Positions 16,758 to 27,106 are shown, numbered from the stretch's first letter. The stretch is 64,000 nucleotides of DNA from CAVVST01 sp963750995 (GCA_963750995.1 CAVVST010000004.1:496001-560000); one strand, 5' to 3'. A program made the numbers and translations. Notes: a model not told the origin generated them from the letters alone.

Positions 16758-18308
16758 ATGCTACACCCGAAAGTCGTGGTTCCGGTGCTGGTTCTCTGCG
16801 GCCTTGCCGCCATAGGGGCGGCAGTCGCCAACGCACCCGTTCAGGGCGGCCAGAACGGGGCGCGCGCCGCGATTCCGAGGACCTGGGATGATCGGGAGAT
16901 GGCCGATCTCGAAGTGCCGCTGGCGGACGCCAGCGCTTCACCGGTCCATGTCTCAAGTGATTATTACTACCGCATTCCGGTGCGCCCGCTTTACAAGACC
17001 TACCCGGTCTACCACCCGGGCAGCGAGCCACCAGGCTACTTTGATCGGTTGAAGAGCCTCGATCCCGAGATCGTCCCGCTCGACTTCTCGCGCTTCAGAA
17101 CGCCAAACCAGTGGATAGCGGCCGGCGAGATCGTCTTCGACCAGCCGATCGATTTCGACATAGCGGGCGCTCCGGATCAGTATCGCGACCCGCTCGTACT
17201 ACACCGCTCTCGGCATTCCCGTCGCCAGCGACGGCACGGTGCCGTTTGTGAGGTATGTGATCCGCGAAAAGGGGAAGGTAGAAACGGGGGTGCTCGCATG
17301 CGGGACGTGCCACACGCGCGTCATGAGGGACGGCACCGTGGTCAAGGGCGCCCAGGGGAATTTTCCCTTTGACCGGACCGGTCCTCCAGAGTTGCCGGAC
17401 CAGGCGATGCCGATCATCAGGCGACTGATGACGATGCTCTATGGCGTGCCCTGGCTCGGTCCTCGGGATCCCGCGCGCCCGCTGGAGGCGATGGCTTACC
17501 GGGAAATCGTCGAACATGCCCGGGCGATCCCCCCAGGGGTTCAGGCGCGCCACGGCACTGGCCTGCAGATTCCGACTCAGATTCCCGACCTCATTGGTGT
17601 GCAGGAGAGGCGCTACCTCGATCACACCGGTCTAGTGCGGCACCGTGGGATAGCGGATCTGATGCGGTATGCGGCGCTGAATCAGACCGTCGACCTCTAC
17701 TCCCGGCACCGTGACTTCATGCCGATCGCGCAGGACGCTCGCACGCTGCCCGAACCGACAACGGCATCGCCCTTTCCATTTGCGAACGGGCGTTACAGCG
17801 ACGAACAGCTCTACGCGCTCGCGCAGTTCGTCTACTCGCTGAAGCCCCCGGCGAATCCGAACACGAGGATTGGCAGGGTCGGACGGGGGAAAGGCGTATT
17901 TGCACGGGAAGGATGTGCGACGTGCCACACCCCTCCCCTGTATACCAACAACAGGCTGACACCCGCGCTTGGATTCACGGCCACCGCTGGGGATGCCCAG
18001 CGCCTCGACCTCATGCCGCGTTCGATAGGGACGGATCCCGGATCTCGCGCTGAAAACTCGTCGCGGCACCGGGCTATTACAAGGTGCCGTCGCTCAAGGG
18101 CGTGTGGTATCGCGGTCCATTCGAGCACAGCGGCTCGGTGGCGACGCTCGAAGACTGGTTCGACCCGCGCCGGCTGCGCGATGATTACGTGCCGACCGGG
18201 TTCAAGGGCTACGGTGTGAAGACTCGAGCCGTGAAAGGTCACGAGTTCGGACTCCGTCTGAGCGCGGAAGACAAGGCCGCCTTGATCACGTTTCTGAAGA
18301 CTTTGTAA
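16758..18308 (+). pseudogene. secreted two-heme c-type cytochrome, three frameshifts
   Basis: The start is ATG 16758, followed by a signal peptide (VVVPVLVLCGLAAIGAAVANA). Heme motifs CGTCH (in VLACGTCHTRV) and CATCH (in EGCATCHTPPLY) mark a two-heme periplasmic cytochrome related to the cytochrome c peroxidase/MauG or thiol-oxidoreductase type (PSLKGVWYRGPFEHSG near the end). Three extra bases break it: near 17197, at 18036 (GATCCCGGATCTC) and near 18074 (ACCGGGCTATTAC). Removing them gives 515 residues without a gap, and the length 1551 minus 3 is divisible by 3. It is probably intact in the organism. It may pass electrons from periplasmic substrates; the substrate is unknown. Confidence 0.82.
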
Positions 18309-18321
18309 AACCGAGTGCCTC

Positions 18322-21300
18322 ATGGAACGTTGGGCCACGGTGAAGCGACTCCACCAGGCCGCTCTCGAACGAGACGCGAGTCAGCGCGGGGCATTTCTCA
18401 ACCAGGCCTGCGCTGGTGACGAGGCGCTGCGCCGCGAAGTCGAATCGTTGCTGGCCTACGAAGCGGCGGCAGACTCCTTCATGGAGTCACCCGCGCGTGG
18501 AGGTGACGGCGCGAGAGCCTGGGCACGGATCGCCAATCCGGGCTCGTCGGCCGGACGCTCAGCCACTACGAGGTGCAATCGCTCCTGGGAGCTGGCGGCA
18601 TGGGCGAGGTCTATCTGGCCCGGGATCCCCGGCTGGACCGCGCGGTGGCCCTGAAAATCCTGCCGCCCGATCTGGCCTTCGATGCCGACCGCTTGAACCG
18701 ATTTACGCGAGAGGCCCGGGCGGCGTCGGCCCTGAATCATCCGAACGTCGCCACCATCCATGACGTTGGCGAACACGACAGCGCTCCGCTTCATCGTCAT
18801 GGAATACGTCGAAGGGCAGACCCTCGCGGAAAAGATCGCCGGGCGCCCGATAACGACGACAGAAATTCTCGACATCGGCTCGCAGGTCGCGGATGCGCTG
18901 GACGCTGCGCACGCCAAGGGCATCACGCACCGGGACATCAAGCCCGCCAACCTGATGTTGACGCCGCGCGGCCAAGTCAAGGTGCTGGACTTTGGGATCG
19001 CGAAGACGGCTCGGGGCGAGCCGTTGACCGCAGATGGCCAATTGACCACTGATGCCGGGACTGCTGTGGGGATGGTGATTGGGTCGCTGCCGTACATGAG
19101 CCCTGAGCAGGTGCTGGGCCGTGAATTGGACCCGCGCAGCGATCTGTTCAGCCTGGGCGTGGCGCTGTACGAAATGGCCACCGGACGGCTGCCCTTCGCC
19201 GGGGCGACGCCGACCGAGACCATGGATCGGATTCTCCACGCTGCAGCCAGAGCCGGTGAGGCGGATCAGCCACGACATTCCAGCGGAACTCGAGCGGGTG
19301 ATTGGCAAGTGCCTCGAGAAGGATGTCGCCCGGCGTTACGAGTCGGCCCGCGCGCTGCTGGTGGACCTGAGAAATCTCCAGCGGCAGACCGAGGCCGACG
19401 TCGCGCGTGCGACGAGCGACGACGCACCTCGTCACAATCTGCCGGCGCAGCTCACCAGTTTCGTCGGACGAAGCCAGGAGATAGCGGAGCTCCGTAGGCT
19501 CTTGTCGACGACCCGGCTGGTGACGCTGACCGGGGCCGGCGGCTGCGGGAAGACGCGGCTGGCGCTGCAGGTGGCGGCCGAACTGCTGGATCAATGGCCG
19601 GACGGCGTCTGGGTCGTAGATTTGTCTCCTTTGTCAGAGCCAGACCTCGTCAAGAACGCGGTGGCGTCGGTGTTGAGAGTTCAAGAAGGGTCCGAACGCT
19701 CACTCGTCGTGGTGCTGTCGGACTACGTGCGTTCGCGCCGATTGTTGCTGGTGCTGGACAACTGCGAGCACCTGATCGCCGCCTGTGCTCGTCTCGCGGA
19801 AACGTTGCTGCGGGCGGCCCCGAACCTGCGCATCCTGGCAACCAGCCGCGAGGCCCTGGGGATTTCCGGCGAGCACGTGTGGCGCGTTCCATCGCTCTCC
19901 TCGCCGGGTCCCGGTTGAGGACCTGACGGCGGCCGCGCTCCTCGAACATCGAAGCCGCCACGCCTGTTCGTCGAGCGGGGCACGGCAGTGGCACCCGGGT
20001 TCGTGATCGGCTCGGACAATGCGGCGGCGATCGCCGAGATCTGTCATCGCCTCGACGGGATTCCTCTGGCGATCGAGCTGGCGGCGGCGCGGTTGAGCAT
20101 GCTGTCAGCTCGACCAGATCAACGAGCGGCTGAACGATCGCTTCCGCCTGCTGACCGGCGGCAGCCGCACGGCCGCTGGCTCGACAGCGCACGCTCGAGG
20201 CGACCGTGGACTGGAGCTACGACCTCCTGTCGAAAACGGAACGGCGGCTGTTATGTCGACTGTCGGTCTTCGCTGGCGGGTGGACGCTCGAAGCGGCGGA
20301 GGCGGTGTGCTCCGGCGACGGCATCAGGAAGGAGGCCATGCTCGACCTCCTGTCGCACCTGGTGGCCAAATCCCTGGTCAACGCCGACGAAGATGCCACT
20401 GGCAATCGGCGGTATTCGTTTCTGGAGACCGTCCGTCAGTACCGGACGCGAGCGACTGCTGCGCTCCGACAAGGTTGAACGGCTGCGGGACCGCCATTTC
20501 GCCTTCTTCTTCGAACTGGCTCAGCGTGCTGAACCGAAGCTGCACGGCCCCGATCAGGTGCGCTGGTTGCAGCAGGTTGGGCTCGAACACGACAACCTCC
20601 GGGTCGCGCTGGGATGGTGCCTGACCACCGGCGGGAAGCACGAGATGTCGCTGCCCCTGGCGTGCGCGGTGTGGCCGTTCTGGAATCGACGGAACCATTT
20701 TGCGGAGGGTCGAACATGGATCGAGCGTGCGCTCGCCGCCAATCCGGACGCGCCACCTGCGCTGCGTGCGCGGGCCTTGATTGCCGCGGCGGAATTCTCG
20801 TTACTTCCTGGGTGATTATGCCGCCGTCGAGGCATTCGCACAGCAGGTGATCGCTCTCGAGGAGCGGGGACTCGGCGAGGAGCGATGGACGCTCGCCTTC
20901 GCGTTACTTCGTGCTCGCTGCTGCCGCCGCGGATCAACACGCGCTCGAAGAGGGCGGCGACTCTGGCCGGAGAAGAGCTTGGCCATCGCGCACGACATCG
21001 GCGCGCCTGGATTGGAGGCCTCGCGCGCATTCCGATCGCCCTCGCCGCGATCGAGCGCGGCGATCTGGGAAAGGCCCAGTCGCTCCTCGAGGACGCGACA
21101 GCCGTGTTCCGGTCTTCCGGCGACAGCTGGGCGCTGGCCATTCTCCTCGCTAACCTCAGCCATGTCATGGTCTGCCGCGGTGATATCGAGCAGGCGATCG
21201 TGACGGCCCGCGAAGGATTGCTGCTGTCTCACGAATCGGTCGATCGGCGAAGTCTAACCTGGTGTCTCACTACCTTGGAGTGGCGATGGCCGCGCGAAAG

Positions 21301-21557
21301 CAGTCCGCGCGCGCCGCCCGACTGTGGGGGGCGAGCGCAACGCATTGGGCGAATCCATTGGCTCGCGTCCTCCCACGCTGACTACCGCCTTCCGAGATCT
21401 CCATCTGCCGGCCGTGCGCCAGTCGCTGGGTGACGAAGCCTTCGCCGCGGCGTGGGCGGAAGGCGAGCGGATGACTCCGGACGCGGCGGTGGCGGACGCG
21501 CTTCGCGACGACGAACCCGAATACGGAGCGCATGGATCGCTGGGGTGCCGGCGATGA
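18322..21557 (+). pseudogene. serine/threonine protein kinase fused to a STAND-type ATPase, many frameshifts
   Basis: Joined frames give about 1,070 residues. Residues 1-60 are the acidobacterial kinase leader (WATVKRLHQAALERDASQRGAFL...VESLLAYE). The kinase domain has a glycine loop (LLGAGGMGEVYLARD), VALKIL, the catalytic HRDIKPANLM, the DFG in LDFGIAK and a SPEQ activation end. A P-loop ATPase follows (LTGAGGCGKTRLAL, LLLVLDNCEHL, ATSREALGI), as in AfsR/LuxR-type predicted ATPases, then helical TPR-like repeats. About twenty single-base insertions and no deletions reconcile the frames. I see no transmembrane segment or DNA-binding domain in what I could join. It is probably intact in the organism and may signal together with the nearby X6 sigma factor. 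Confidence 0.82.
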
Positions 21558-21872
21558 CGCGGGGACGCGCTCCTGAAACAAAAATGTCGGTTGATCCCGG
21601 CTAACCTACAAAAACATGCTTTCCTGCAAACCTCACCCTGCTGAACATGGGCTCTGAGATCACCAATCGCGACCTCGTCCTGCCGGCAGCCGTGAACGAC
21701 GCTCGGCCTGGCAAACAAAACCGTAGTCATGTCGCGCGATTCTTACAATAGTGGCTGGGCTGTTTACCGTCTGCATGTGCCTGGCGAGTCTGGTAAATGT
21801 TAGCAAGTAAAGCAGATATCGCTCACCAACACATCAAGCCCATCAGGAACGCCGATTGCGTGCAGCCGCTGG
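21558..21872. other. AT-richer intergenic stretch
   Basis: About 315 bases between the kinase/ATPase gene and glutaminase with visibly lower GC than the surroundings (runs such as AACAAAAATG, CCTACAAAAACATG, GGCAAACAAAACC, GTAAAGCAG). I find no open frame with a family match, no RNA gene and no clear terminator. It probably holds the glutaminase promoter; it could also be a scar of a transferred segment. Confidence 0.4.
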
Positions 21873-22845
21873 ATGCCCGAAACAGCGCCACACGAGGTCC
21901 AGACACTCATCGACGACCTGTACATGAAGCACCTCGCCACTGATCGGGGCGAGGTCGCCACTTACATTCCAGAACTGAGCAAGGTCAACCCCGGAGCTTT
22001 CGGGATCAGCGTCGTCACGGCCGACGGACGCGTCTTCGAGGCCGGCGACTGCGACCGCCCTTTCACTATTCAATCCATCTCGAAGCCGCTCACGTTTGGC
22101 ATGGCGATGGACGAGTTCGGCGCCGACAAGGTGATGCAGCACGTGGGCGTCGAACCGAGCGGTGACGCGTTCAACGCCATCGAGCTCCACGGCGGCACCA
22201 ATCGCCCGTTCAATCCGATGATCAACAGCGGGGCGATTACCGTCACGGCGCTCCTGCACGCGCGGTATGGCGACCGCACGTTCGAGCACGTGCTGGACAC
22301 CTTCAGCGCCGTCGCCGGGCGGCCGCTGGCGTTCGACGAGGCGGTCTATCGAATCGGAAAAACGAACCGGGCATCGGAATCGAGCCATCGCCCATCTGCT
22401 GCTCAATTTCGGCGTCGTTCACGAGGAGGCCGAAGCGGCGCTCGACGTCTATTTCAAGCAGTGCTCGATCCTGGTGACCTGCCGCGACCTGGCGATGATG
22501 GCGGCGACGCTCGCGAACATGGGCCGCCATCCGATCACCGGACGGCACGCGTTCTCGACCCGCTACGTGAAAGACGTCCTCTCGATCATGTTCACCTGCG
22601 GCATGTACGACTACTCGGGGCAGTGGGCGTACCGCGTCGGCGTCCCCGCCAAGAGCGGGGTCGGCGGGGGAATGATTGCGGTCGTCAACCGCCAGCTCGG
22701 TATCGGGACCTATTCTCCCCGGCTCGATCGCTTCGGCAACAGCGTGCGCGGCACCGAAGTGTGCATCGACCTGGCGGGCCGACTCGGGCTGCACGTCTTC
22801 GACTGTGTGAACGTCGGTTCCAGTTTTCTCGACGCGATTCTCTGA
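21873..22845 (+). CDS. glsA: glutaminase A, one frameshift
   Basis: A serine-dependent beta-lactamase-fold glutaminase that converts L-glutamine to glutamate and ammonia. The catalytic S-x-x-K is S68-K71 (QSISKPLTFGMA), and further marks are PFNPMINSGAI, RNRAIAHLLLNFG, the conserved DYSGQWAYRVGVPAKSGVGGG in two pieces and LGLHVFDCV. The frame changes once near 22352: in TATCGAATCG one extra C separates VY from ESEKRTGHRNRA, and dropping it gives 323 residues, close to the usual 305-310 plus a short N-terminal extension. The start ATG 21873 has no strong ribosome site. Confidence 0.9.
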
Positions 22846-22874
22846 CCGTTATCAGTCCTTACCGCGTTTCACAA

Positions 22875-22978
22875 GTACGTAGTGTCCGCCTTCACCCCTC
22901 GACGTTGCTCGGGGTGCCCTGAGCGAAGTCGAAGGGCAGGCGGACTGGGTAGTCCGGCTAAAGCCGGACATTACGTAC
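22875..22978. repeat. nested palindromic repeat, copy 2
   Basis: A composite inverted repeat between glsA and mutM. Outer arms GTACGTAGTGTCCG (22875-22888) and CGGACATTACGTAC (22965-22978) pair with one mismatch; inside are GTCCGCC/GGCGGAC (22884-22890 and 22939-22945), a perfect small hairpin GTCCGGCT-AA-AGCCGGAC (22952-22969), and a core at 22890-22939 that is the inverted counterpart of copy 1 at 1234-1280. It sits between converging genes. Confidence 0.75.
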
Positions 22979-23000
22979 CATCGAAAAAACGCTCTCTAGA

Positions 23001-23846
23001 CTAGCGCTGGCACACCGGGCAGTAAAAGGTCGATCGTCCTCCCTGCGTGCGGCGGCGAATCGAGCCGCCGCAGTTCTTCCTCAGGCACGGCTGGTTCTGC
23101 CGGTCGTAGACGAGGAACCGGTCGCTGCGGTAGCCGGCGTGTGCTTGTCGTGAAATCGCCTTCTCCAGCACCTGCTTGATGGCGGCAGCCAGGCGATACG
23201 CGGCGTCTCGCGGGGTGCCCGCGGGTGTCGCGAGGATTGACGCCCGGCGCAGCGGCGAGAGTCGCGCCACGTGCAGCGCTTCGCTGGCGTAGATGTTCCC
23301 GAGTCCCGCCACCACGCGTTGGTCCAGCAGCGCCGCTTTGAGCGACGTCTTCTTGCCGCGGCACGCCCGCGCCAGCGCCGCGGCGTCGAAGGTGTCGGAG
23401 AGCGGCTCCGGCCCCAGCCGGCCCAGTGCGGGATCGTCAAGCGCTCCGGCGGGAATCAGATCCATCACGCCGAAACGGCGCGGGTCGTTGAAGATCACCG
23501 CCTTTCCCGACGACATGTGAAAGACGACGTGATCGTGGGCGTCGCCCGGTGTCGACCGTCGGCTCGCTAAGGGTGCTCCGGGTGTCGCGACGTCGCGCGC
23601 CACGCGGAACGATCCCGACATGCCCAGGTGCATCAGCAGTGTTTCGCCGGACGACAGTGCCGCCACCAGGTACTTGGCACGCCTTGTCAGCGCGATGACA
23701 GTCTGGCCTGTGAGGCGCTTGACGAAACGCGGGGGAAACGGCTTTCGCAGGTCCGGGCGGCGCAGGTCCACCGCTTCGATTCGCGCTCGCACCATGGCCG
23801 GTGCGATCCGCCGGCGGACCGACTCGACCTCGGGTAACTCGGGCAC
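23001..23846 (-). CDS. mutM: formamidopyrimidine-DNA glycosylase
   Basis: A 281-residue bifunctional glycosylase/AP lyase that removes 8-oxoguanine and ring-opened purines. The N-terminal catalytic PELPEVE is intact (Pro as nucleophile after Met removal, then Glu), the conserved lysine is K58 (RRAKYL), with MHLGMSG and NDPRRFG in the N-terminal domain. The helix-two-turn-helix shows LLDQRVVAGLGNIYASEALH, and the C-terminal zinc finger is C-x4-C...C-x2-C (PCLRKNCGG...FYCPVCQR). The length is normal. It lies 10 bases after the HupE/UreJ-like gene, forming an operon of three minus-strand genes. Confidence 0.97.
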   Translation of the reverse strand: MPELPEVESVRRRIAPAMVRARIEAVDLRRPDLRKPFPPRFVKRLTGQTVIALTRRAKYLVAALSSGETLLMHLGMSGSFRVARDVATPGAPLASRRSTPGDAHDHVVFHMSSGKAVIFNDPRRFGVMDLIPAGALDDPALGRLGPEPLSDTFDAAALARACRGKKTSLKAALLDQRVVAGLGNIYASEALHVARLSPLRRASILATPAGTPRDAAYRLAAAIKQVLEKAISRQAHAGYRSDRFLVYDRQNQPCLRKNCGGSIRRRTQGGRSTFYCPVCQR

Positions 23847-23856
23847 GACCTATAGG

Positions 23857-25194
23857 CTACTTCTCGAGGCCGATGGCCTTTCTACCGGCGCGCCTTTCCG
23901 CCGCCCGCTGGATCGCGATTGAGACCAGCCACGCGAGTCCCGCCGCGGCGACGAGCAGCATGAGCCAGCGCATGCCGGCCGCGACGTCGGCAGCGGCGAT
24001 CGCCGGCCACGGGAACTGGCTGAGCGTGCCGAATCGTTCGATCGTCCAGTGCCACCCTGTGTGGGCGACGAATGCCGACAGGATGATCACGCCCATCCGC
24101 TCGGCGAAGACGAACCGGAACATCAGGTCCAGCGCCGGCACGAGCAGCGCGAGCACGACGAGCTGCCCGATCTCGACGCCGAGGTTGAAAGACAGCAGAG
24201 ACGTCACCAGGTGAGACCCCGCAAACTGCAGCGTGTGCTCGAGGCCGAACGAAAACCCGAACCCGTGCACCAGGCCGAACAGGAACGTGATGAGCCAGCG
24301 GTGAGCCGGTTGCGCCACTACGATGTTCTCAAGCGCCATGTAGACGATCGAGGTGGCGATCAGCGTCTCGATCAGCGGCGGAAACCAGAGCCCATCCGGA
24401 GCGACGCCGTATGCCGACGCGATCAATGTGATCGAGTGTGCGACGGTGAACGAAGTGACGATCAGGACGAGCGGCCGGATTCGCCGGAACGGAATGACGA
24501 GACACAACAGGAAGAGCAGGTGGTCGATGCCGTCGAGAATGTGGAAGAAACCCAGGCCGACGAAGCGGGCCGCCGCCTGGTGCCAGCGCGGATCCAGCCT
24601 GACGAGCCCGGCGTCGCCGCTCAACTCGTACGCTCGGACCGAGCCGCCGGGCGGCATGAATCGCAACGCCGTGATCACCGACAGCGCGAGGCGATCGAAG
24701 CGAGCGTGGATCGAAAACCGCGATTGATCGGACTGAATCGGATACTCGAACAGCACGTCCAGCAGGCCCTGCTCCCAGAAGATCCTCGTGTCATCGGAGA
24801 GCGTCGGGCCCGTCACGTGCGCCAGCGCCGCCTCGTAGGTGGCGAATGACCGGTCCGATTCCAGGGAGAAACGGGTGGAAACGATGGCGGGAGCCGGCAG
24901 GCGCGTGTCGGCTTCGTAGAGCTCGATCTTGTTCGCCAGCCAGACCCTGGCGGCGTCGCGAAGCGATGAATCGACGCGGGCCAGGTCGAGGTACTCGCCG
25001 TCGCGCCGCGGGAACTCGACATCCATCACGGCCTTGAGCGGTACCCGGACCAGGAGCCGCAGACGCTGGCCTTCCGGCTTCACGAACGCCTGCACCGTCA
25101 CGTCGCGCGGGATGTCGTGCGCGGACACCCGCGCCGCAAGCGCGAGCGCGGCGACGAGCAGCGCGACGACGCGCGGCGCAGCAGCCCTCCGCAT
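23857..25194 (-). CDS. HupE/UreJ family membrane protein
   Basis: A 445-residue protein of the HupE/UreJ_2 type. A signal sequence (VVALLVAALALAARVSA) is followed by a periplasmic domain of about 190 residues and a C-terminal membrane part with six to seven helices. Key features are LGFFHILDGIDHLLFLLCLVIPF, SFTVAHSITL, LVHGFGFSFGLE and HTGWHW, histidine-rich patterns that resemble nickel or other metal permease motifs. Homologues are often annotated as possible hydrogenase/urease accessory permeases; no hydrogenase or urease genes are visible here, so the substrate stays open. Only three bases separate it from the propeller protein upstream and ten from mutM downstream. Confidence 0.85.
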   Translation of the reverse strand: MRRAAAPRVVALLVAALALAARVSAHDIPRDVTVQAFVKPEGQRLRLLVRVPLKAVMDVEFPRRDGEYLDLARVDSSLRDAARVWLANKIELYEADTRLPAPAIVSTRFSLESDRSFATYEAALAHVTGPTLSDDTRIFWEQGLLDVLFEYPIQSDQSRFSIHARFDRLALSVITALRFMPPGGSVRAYELSGDAGLVRLDPRWHQAAARFVGLGFFHILDGIDHLLFLLCLVIPFRRIRPLVLIVTSFTVAHSITLIASAYGVAPDGLWFPPLIETLIATSIVYMALENIVVAQPAHRWLITFLFGLVHGFGFSFGLEHTLQFAGSHLVTSLLSFNLGVEIGQLVVLALLVPALDLMFRFVFAERMGVIILSAFVAHTGWHWTIERFGTLSQFPWPAIAAADVAAGMRWLMLLVAAAGLAWLVSIAIQRAAERRAGRKAIGLEK

Positions 25195-25197
25195 CGG

Positions 25198-26454
25198 CTA
25201 TCGCGATAGCGCCGACGCGGGCCAGGCCGTCCCCTGATCCTTTCGGGTGACCGGCGCCATTCCCTTGTAGACGAAACGCTGCAGGCGCTTGCCCTCGTAC
25301 GTCTCCGTTGTGTAGACGTTCCCCTTCGAGTCGGTCGCGATGCTGTGCACGCCGTAGAACTGACCCGGCTGCCGCCCGCCATCGCCGAACGTCGTCAGCT
25401 CCTGGAGCGTCTGGCGATCGATGACCCGCACTTTCTCGTTCACGCCGTCGGCCATGAAGATGTAGCGCTGCTGCGCGTCATTCGAGAACGCGACGTCCCA
25501 CACCGAACCGGCGTTCAGCGTGTCCTTCTCGTAGAACGCTTCCTTGACGAACTTGCCCTCGGGCGTGAAGACCTGGAGACGGTCGCCGACGCGGTCACAG
25601 ACATACACGAGGCGATCCACCGACATGTTGGCGCAGTGCACCGGGTTGCGGAACTGCTGCGCGGGCGGCGCCGCCGGGTCGTACGCCGGCAGCGGCGTGT
25701 CGTCCGGCTTGTTGCCGTATGCGCCCCAGTAACGCTTCATCTTGCCGGTGTCGGCGTCGATCACCGCGACGCGTTTGTTCAGGTAACCGTCGGAGATGTA
25801 GGCCTCGTTCTCCTTCGGGTCGACGAAGATCTTGGCAACACGGCCGAAGCTCTCAGGGTCGTTGCTGCCGCCGACGAAACCGGCGACGTCACCCTCGTTG
25901 GTGCCGGCCGCGGCCCCGGCCTTGCGGCGCGCCCCCTTCTTCCCGACCTGCAGCAGGAACTTGCCGTCCTTGGTGAACTTCAGGATGTGCGAATCGGGCC
26001 CGCCGTTGCCGCCAATCCAGACGTTGCCCTTGTAGTCGATGAAAATTCCATGGTTCGAATCGGGCCACTCGTATCCCTGGCCGGGTCCGCCCCAGTGCCG
26101 CAGGAGATTGCCGGCCTGATCGAACTCGAGCACCGGCGGCGCCCCGGCGCAGCAGTCGCCGGTTTTCAGTTCGAGCGGCCGCTCGTTGTTGCCGAGCGTC
26201 GCCGAGCTCCGGTGGATGATCCAGATGTGGTCGTCCACGTCGGCCCAGACGCCAATCGCGGAGCCGAGCACCCAGTGATTCGGCAGCGGCTTCGGCCAGA
26301 GCGGGTCCACTTCGAATCGCGGCGCCCGGACGGCGCCGCCGCTCTGAGCGTTCGCCGTGTTCTCGAGCATCGCCTGGCCGACTCCGAGCGTTGCCAGGAG
26401 CGCCACCAGACCCAGCCCAATCAACACGGTTCGCGTGCGCATTCGATGTCTCAT
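25198..26454 (-). CDS. secreted NHL-repeat beta-propeller protein
   Basis: A 418-residue protein starting at ATG 26454 with GGGAGA upstream. A signal peptide or anchor (TVLIGLGLVALLATLGVGQA) precedes a six-bladed propeller of NHL-type repeats: GVWADVDDHIWIIHR, EFDQAGNLLRHWGG, GIFIDYKGNVWIGGN, KFTKDGKFLLQVGKKG, ADTGKMKRYWGAYG, FTPEGKFVKEAFYEK, IATDSKGNVYTTETYEGKRLQRF. Two adjacent Cys (GDCCAGAP) are in a surface loop. Such proteins are plentiful in Acidobacteria and bind unknown ligands, or resemble peptidyl-alpha-hydroxyglycine lyase propellers without a proven activity. It is first in the operon with the HupE-like gene and mutM. Confidence 0.85.
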   Translation of the reverse strand: MRHRMRTRTVLIGLGLVALLATLGVGQAMLENTANAQSGGAVRAPRFEVDPLWPKPLPNHWVLGSAIGVWADVDDHIWIIHRSSATLGNNERPLELKTGDCCAGAPPVLEFDQAGNLLRHWGGPGQGYEWPDSNHGIFIDYKGNVWIGGNGGPDSHILKFTKDGKFLLQVGKKGARRKAGAAAGTNEGDVAGFVGGSNDPESFGRVAKIFVDPKENEAYISDGYLNKRVAVIDADTGKMKRYWGAYGNKPDDTPLPAYDPAAPPAQQFRNPVHCANMSVDRLVYVCDRVGDRLQVFTPEGKFVKEAFYEKDTLNAGSVWDVAFSNDAQQRYIFMADGVNEKVRVIDRQTLQELTTFGDGGRQPGQFYGVHSIATDSKGNVYTTETYEGKRLQRFVYKGMAPVTRKDQGTAWPASALSR

Positions 26455-26618
26455 GCCTGTCTCCCAGCCGGCGGAAGAGTGGCACGACCCGACCGGAGAC
26501 GCAAGCGGTACCGGTCGCCAGTCCGTGAACCGGGCCGCGGGGCCGGTTAGCCCTGTTTCAGCGGAACGTCGCATTGGGTAGATGTCGGGCGGAATGACCC
26601 GCCCAGGAGGAAAACCCG

Positions 26619-26825
26619 ATGCTGACGCAGGCCCAGGTGACGCTCGTTCAGGAGACTTTCGCCGTCATTGCGCGCATTGCCGACGACGCGGCGGCGCTCT
26701 TCTATCGCCGACTGTTCGAGATCGACCCGAGCCTGCAGGCGATGTTCAAGGGCGAGATGGCCGAACAGCGCCGCAAGGCCGTCCATACCGCCGTCTTTGC
26801 CGAGCGCATGGCGGAAGGCGAGTAA
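26619..26825 (+). pseudogene. globin, N-terminal fragment
   Basis: A 68-residue frame with a strong ribosome site (AGGAGG at 26605-26610). The sequence matches the A-D helices of bacterial single-domain or flavohemoglobin-type globins (LVQETFAVIARIADDAAALFYRRLF, then PSLQAMFKGEMAEQRRK) but stops at TAA 26823-26825, before the distal and proximal heme residues. No continuation of the globin is visible in the other two frames, so unlike most broken genes here this looks like a real truncation. It would not bind heme. Confidence 0.7.
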
Positions 26826-26834
26826 CCTCGCGGT

Positions 26835-27005
26835 TCAAGGATCCGGTCCGCTCTCGCGCCGTACCTCGATCAACCACCTGCGGAACGAGTAGTACTCCTG
26901 CACGCAGATCCGCAGGGTGGCGAACAGCACCTGGACCAGCCTCGCGAACGAGACGAGTACGACCACAATCGCCAGGACCGAGGCGTCGACATCAAAGCTC
27001 TCCAT
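26835..27005 (-). CDS. possible small membrane protein
   Basis: A 56-residue frame on the opposite strand, just after the globin fragment. It reads MESFDVDASV, then a hydrophobic stretch LAIVVVLVSFARLVQVLFA likely to span the membrane, then a basic C-terminal part with FRRWLIEVRRES. No clear Shine-Dalgarno site precedes ATG 27005. The composition is protein-like, but it could be chance; I know no family for it. Confidence 0.35.
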   Translation of the reverse strand: MESFDVDASVLAIVVVLVSFARLVQVLFATLRICVQEYYSFRRWLIEVRRESGPDP

Positions 27006-27106
27006 GACAGATCAGCTTTGATCCCTGCGTAGACAACGCAGGTCACACCGCGACTAATTGGGGCAGGAACGCGTGCGCGGCAGATGTCGACGCCCGCCCC
27101 GGCTGG

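Noticed and set aside
12997..21557. Programmed +1 frameshifting as the cause of the many shifts
   Set aside because: No common slippery sequence or stop-codon context recurs at the sites. A mechanism that needs about 20 shifts in one gene is not plausible, while insertion-biased read error explains all of them.
12997..21557. Pseudogenisation of a whole region
   Set aside because: Repaired proteins keep every catalytic and metal-binding motif I could check, and there is no mixture of deletions or in-frame nonsense changes as expected from decay.
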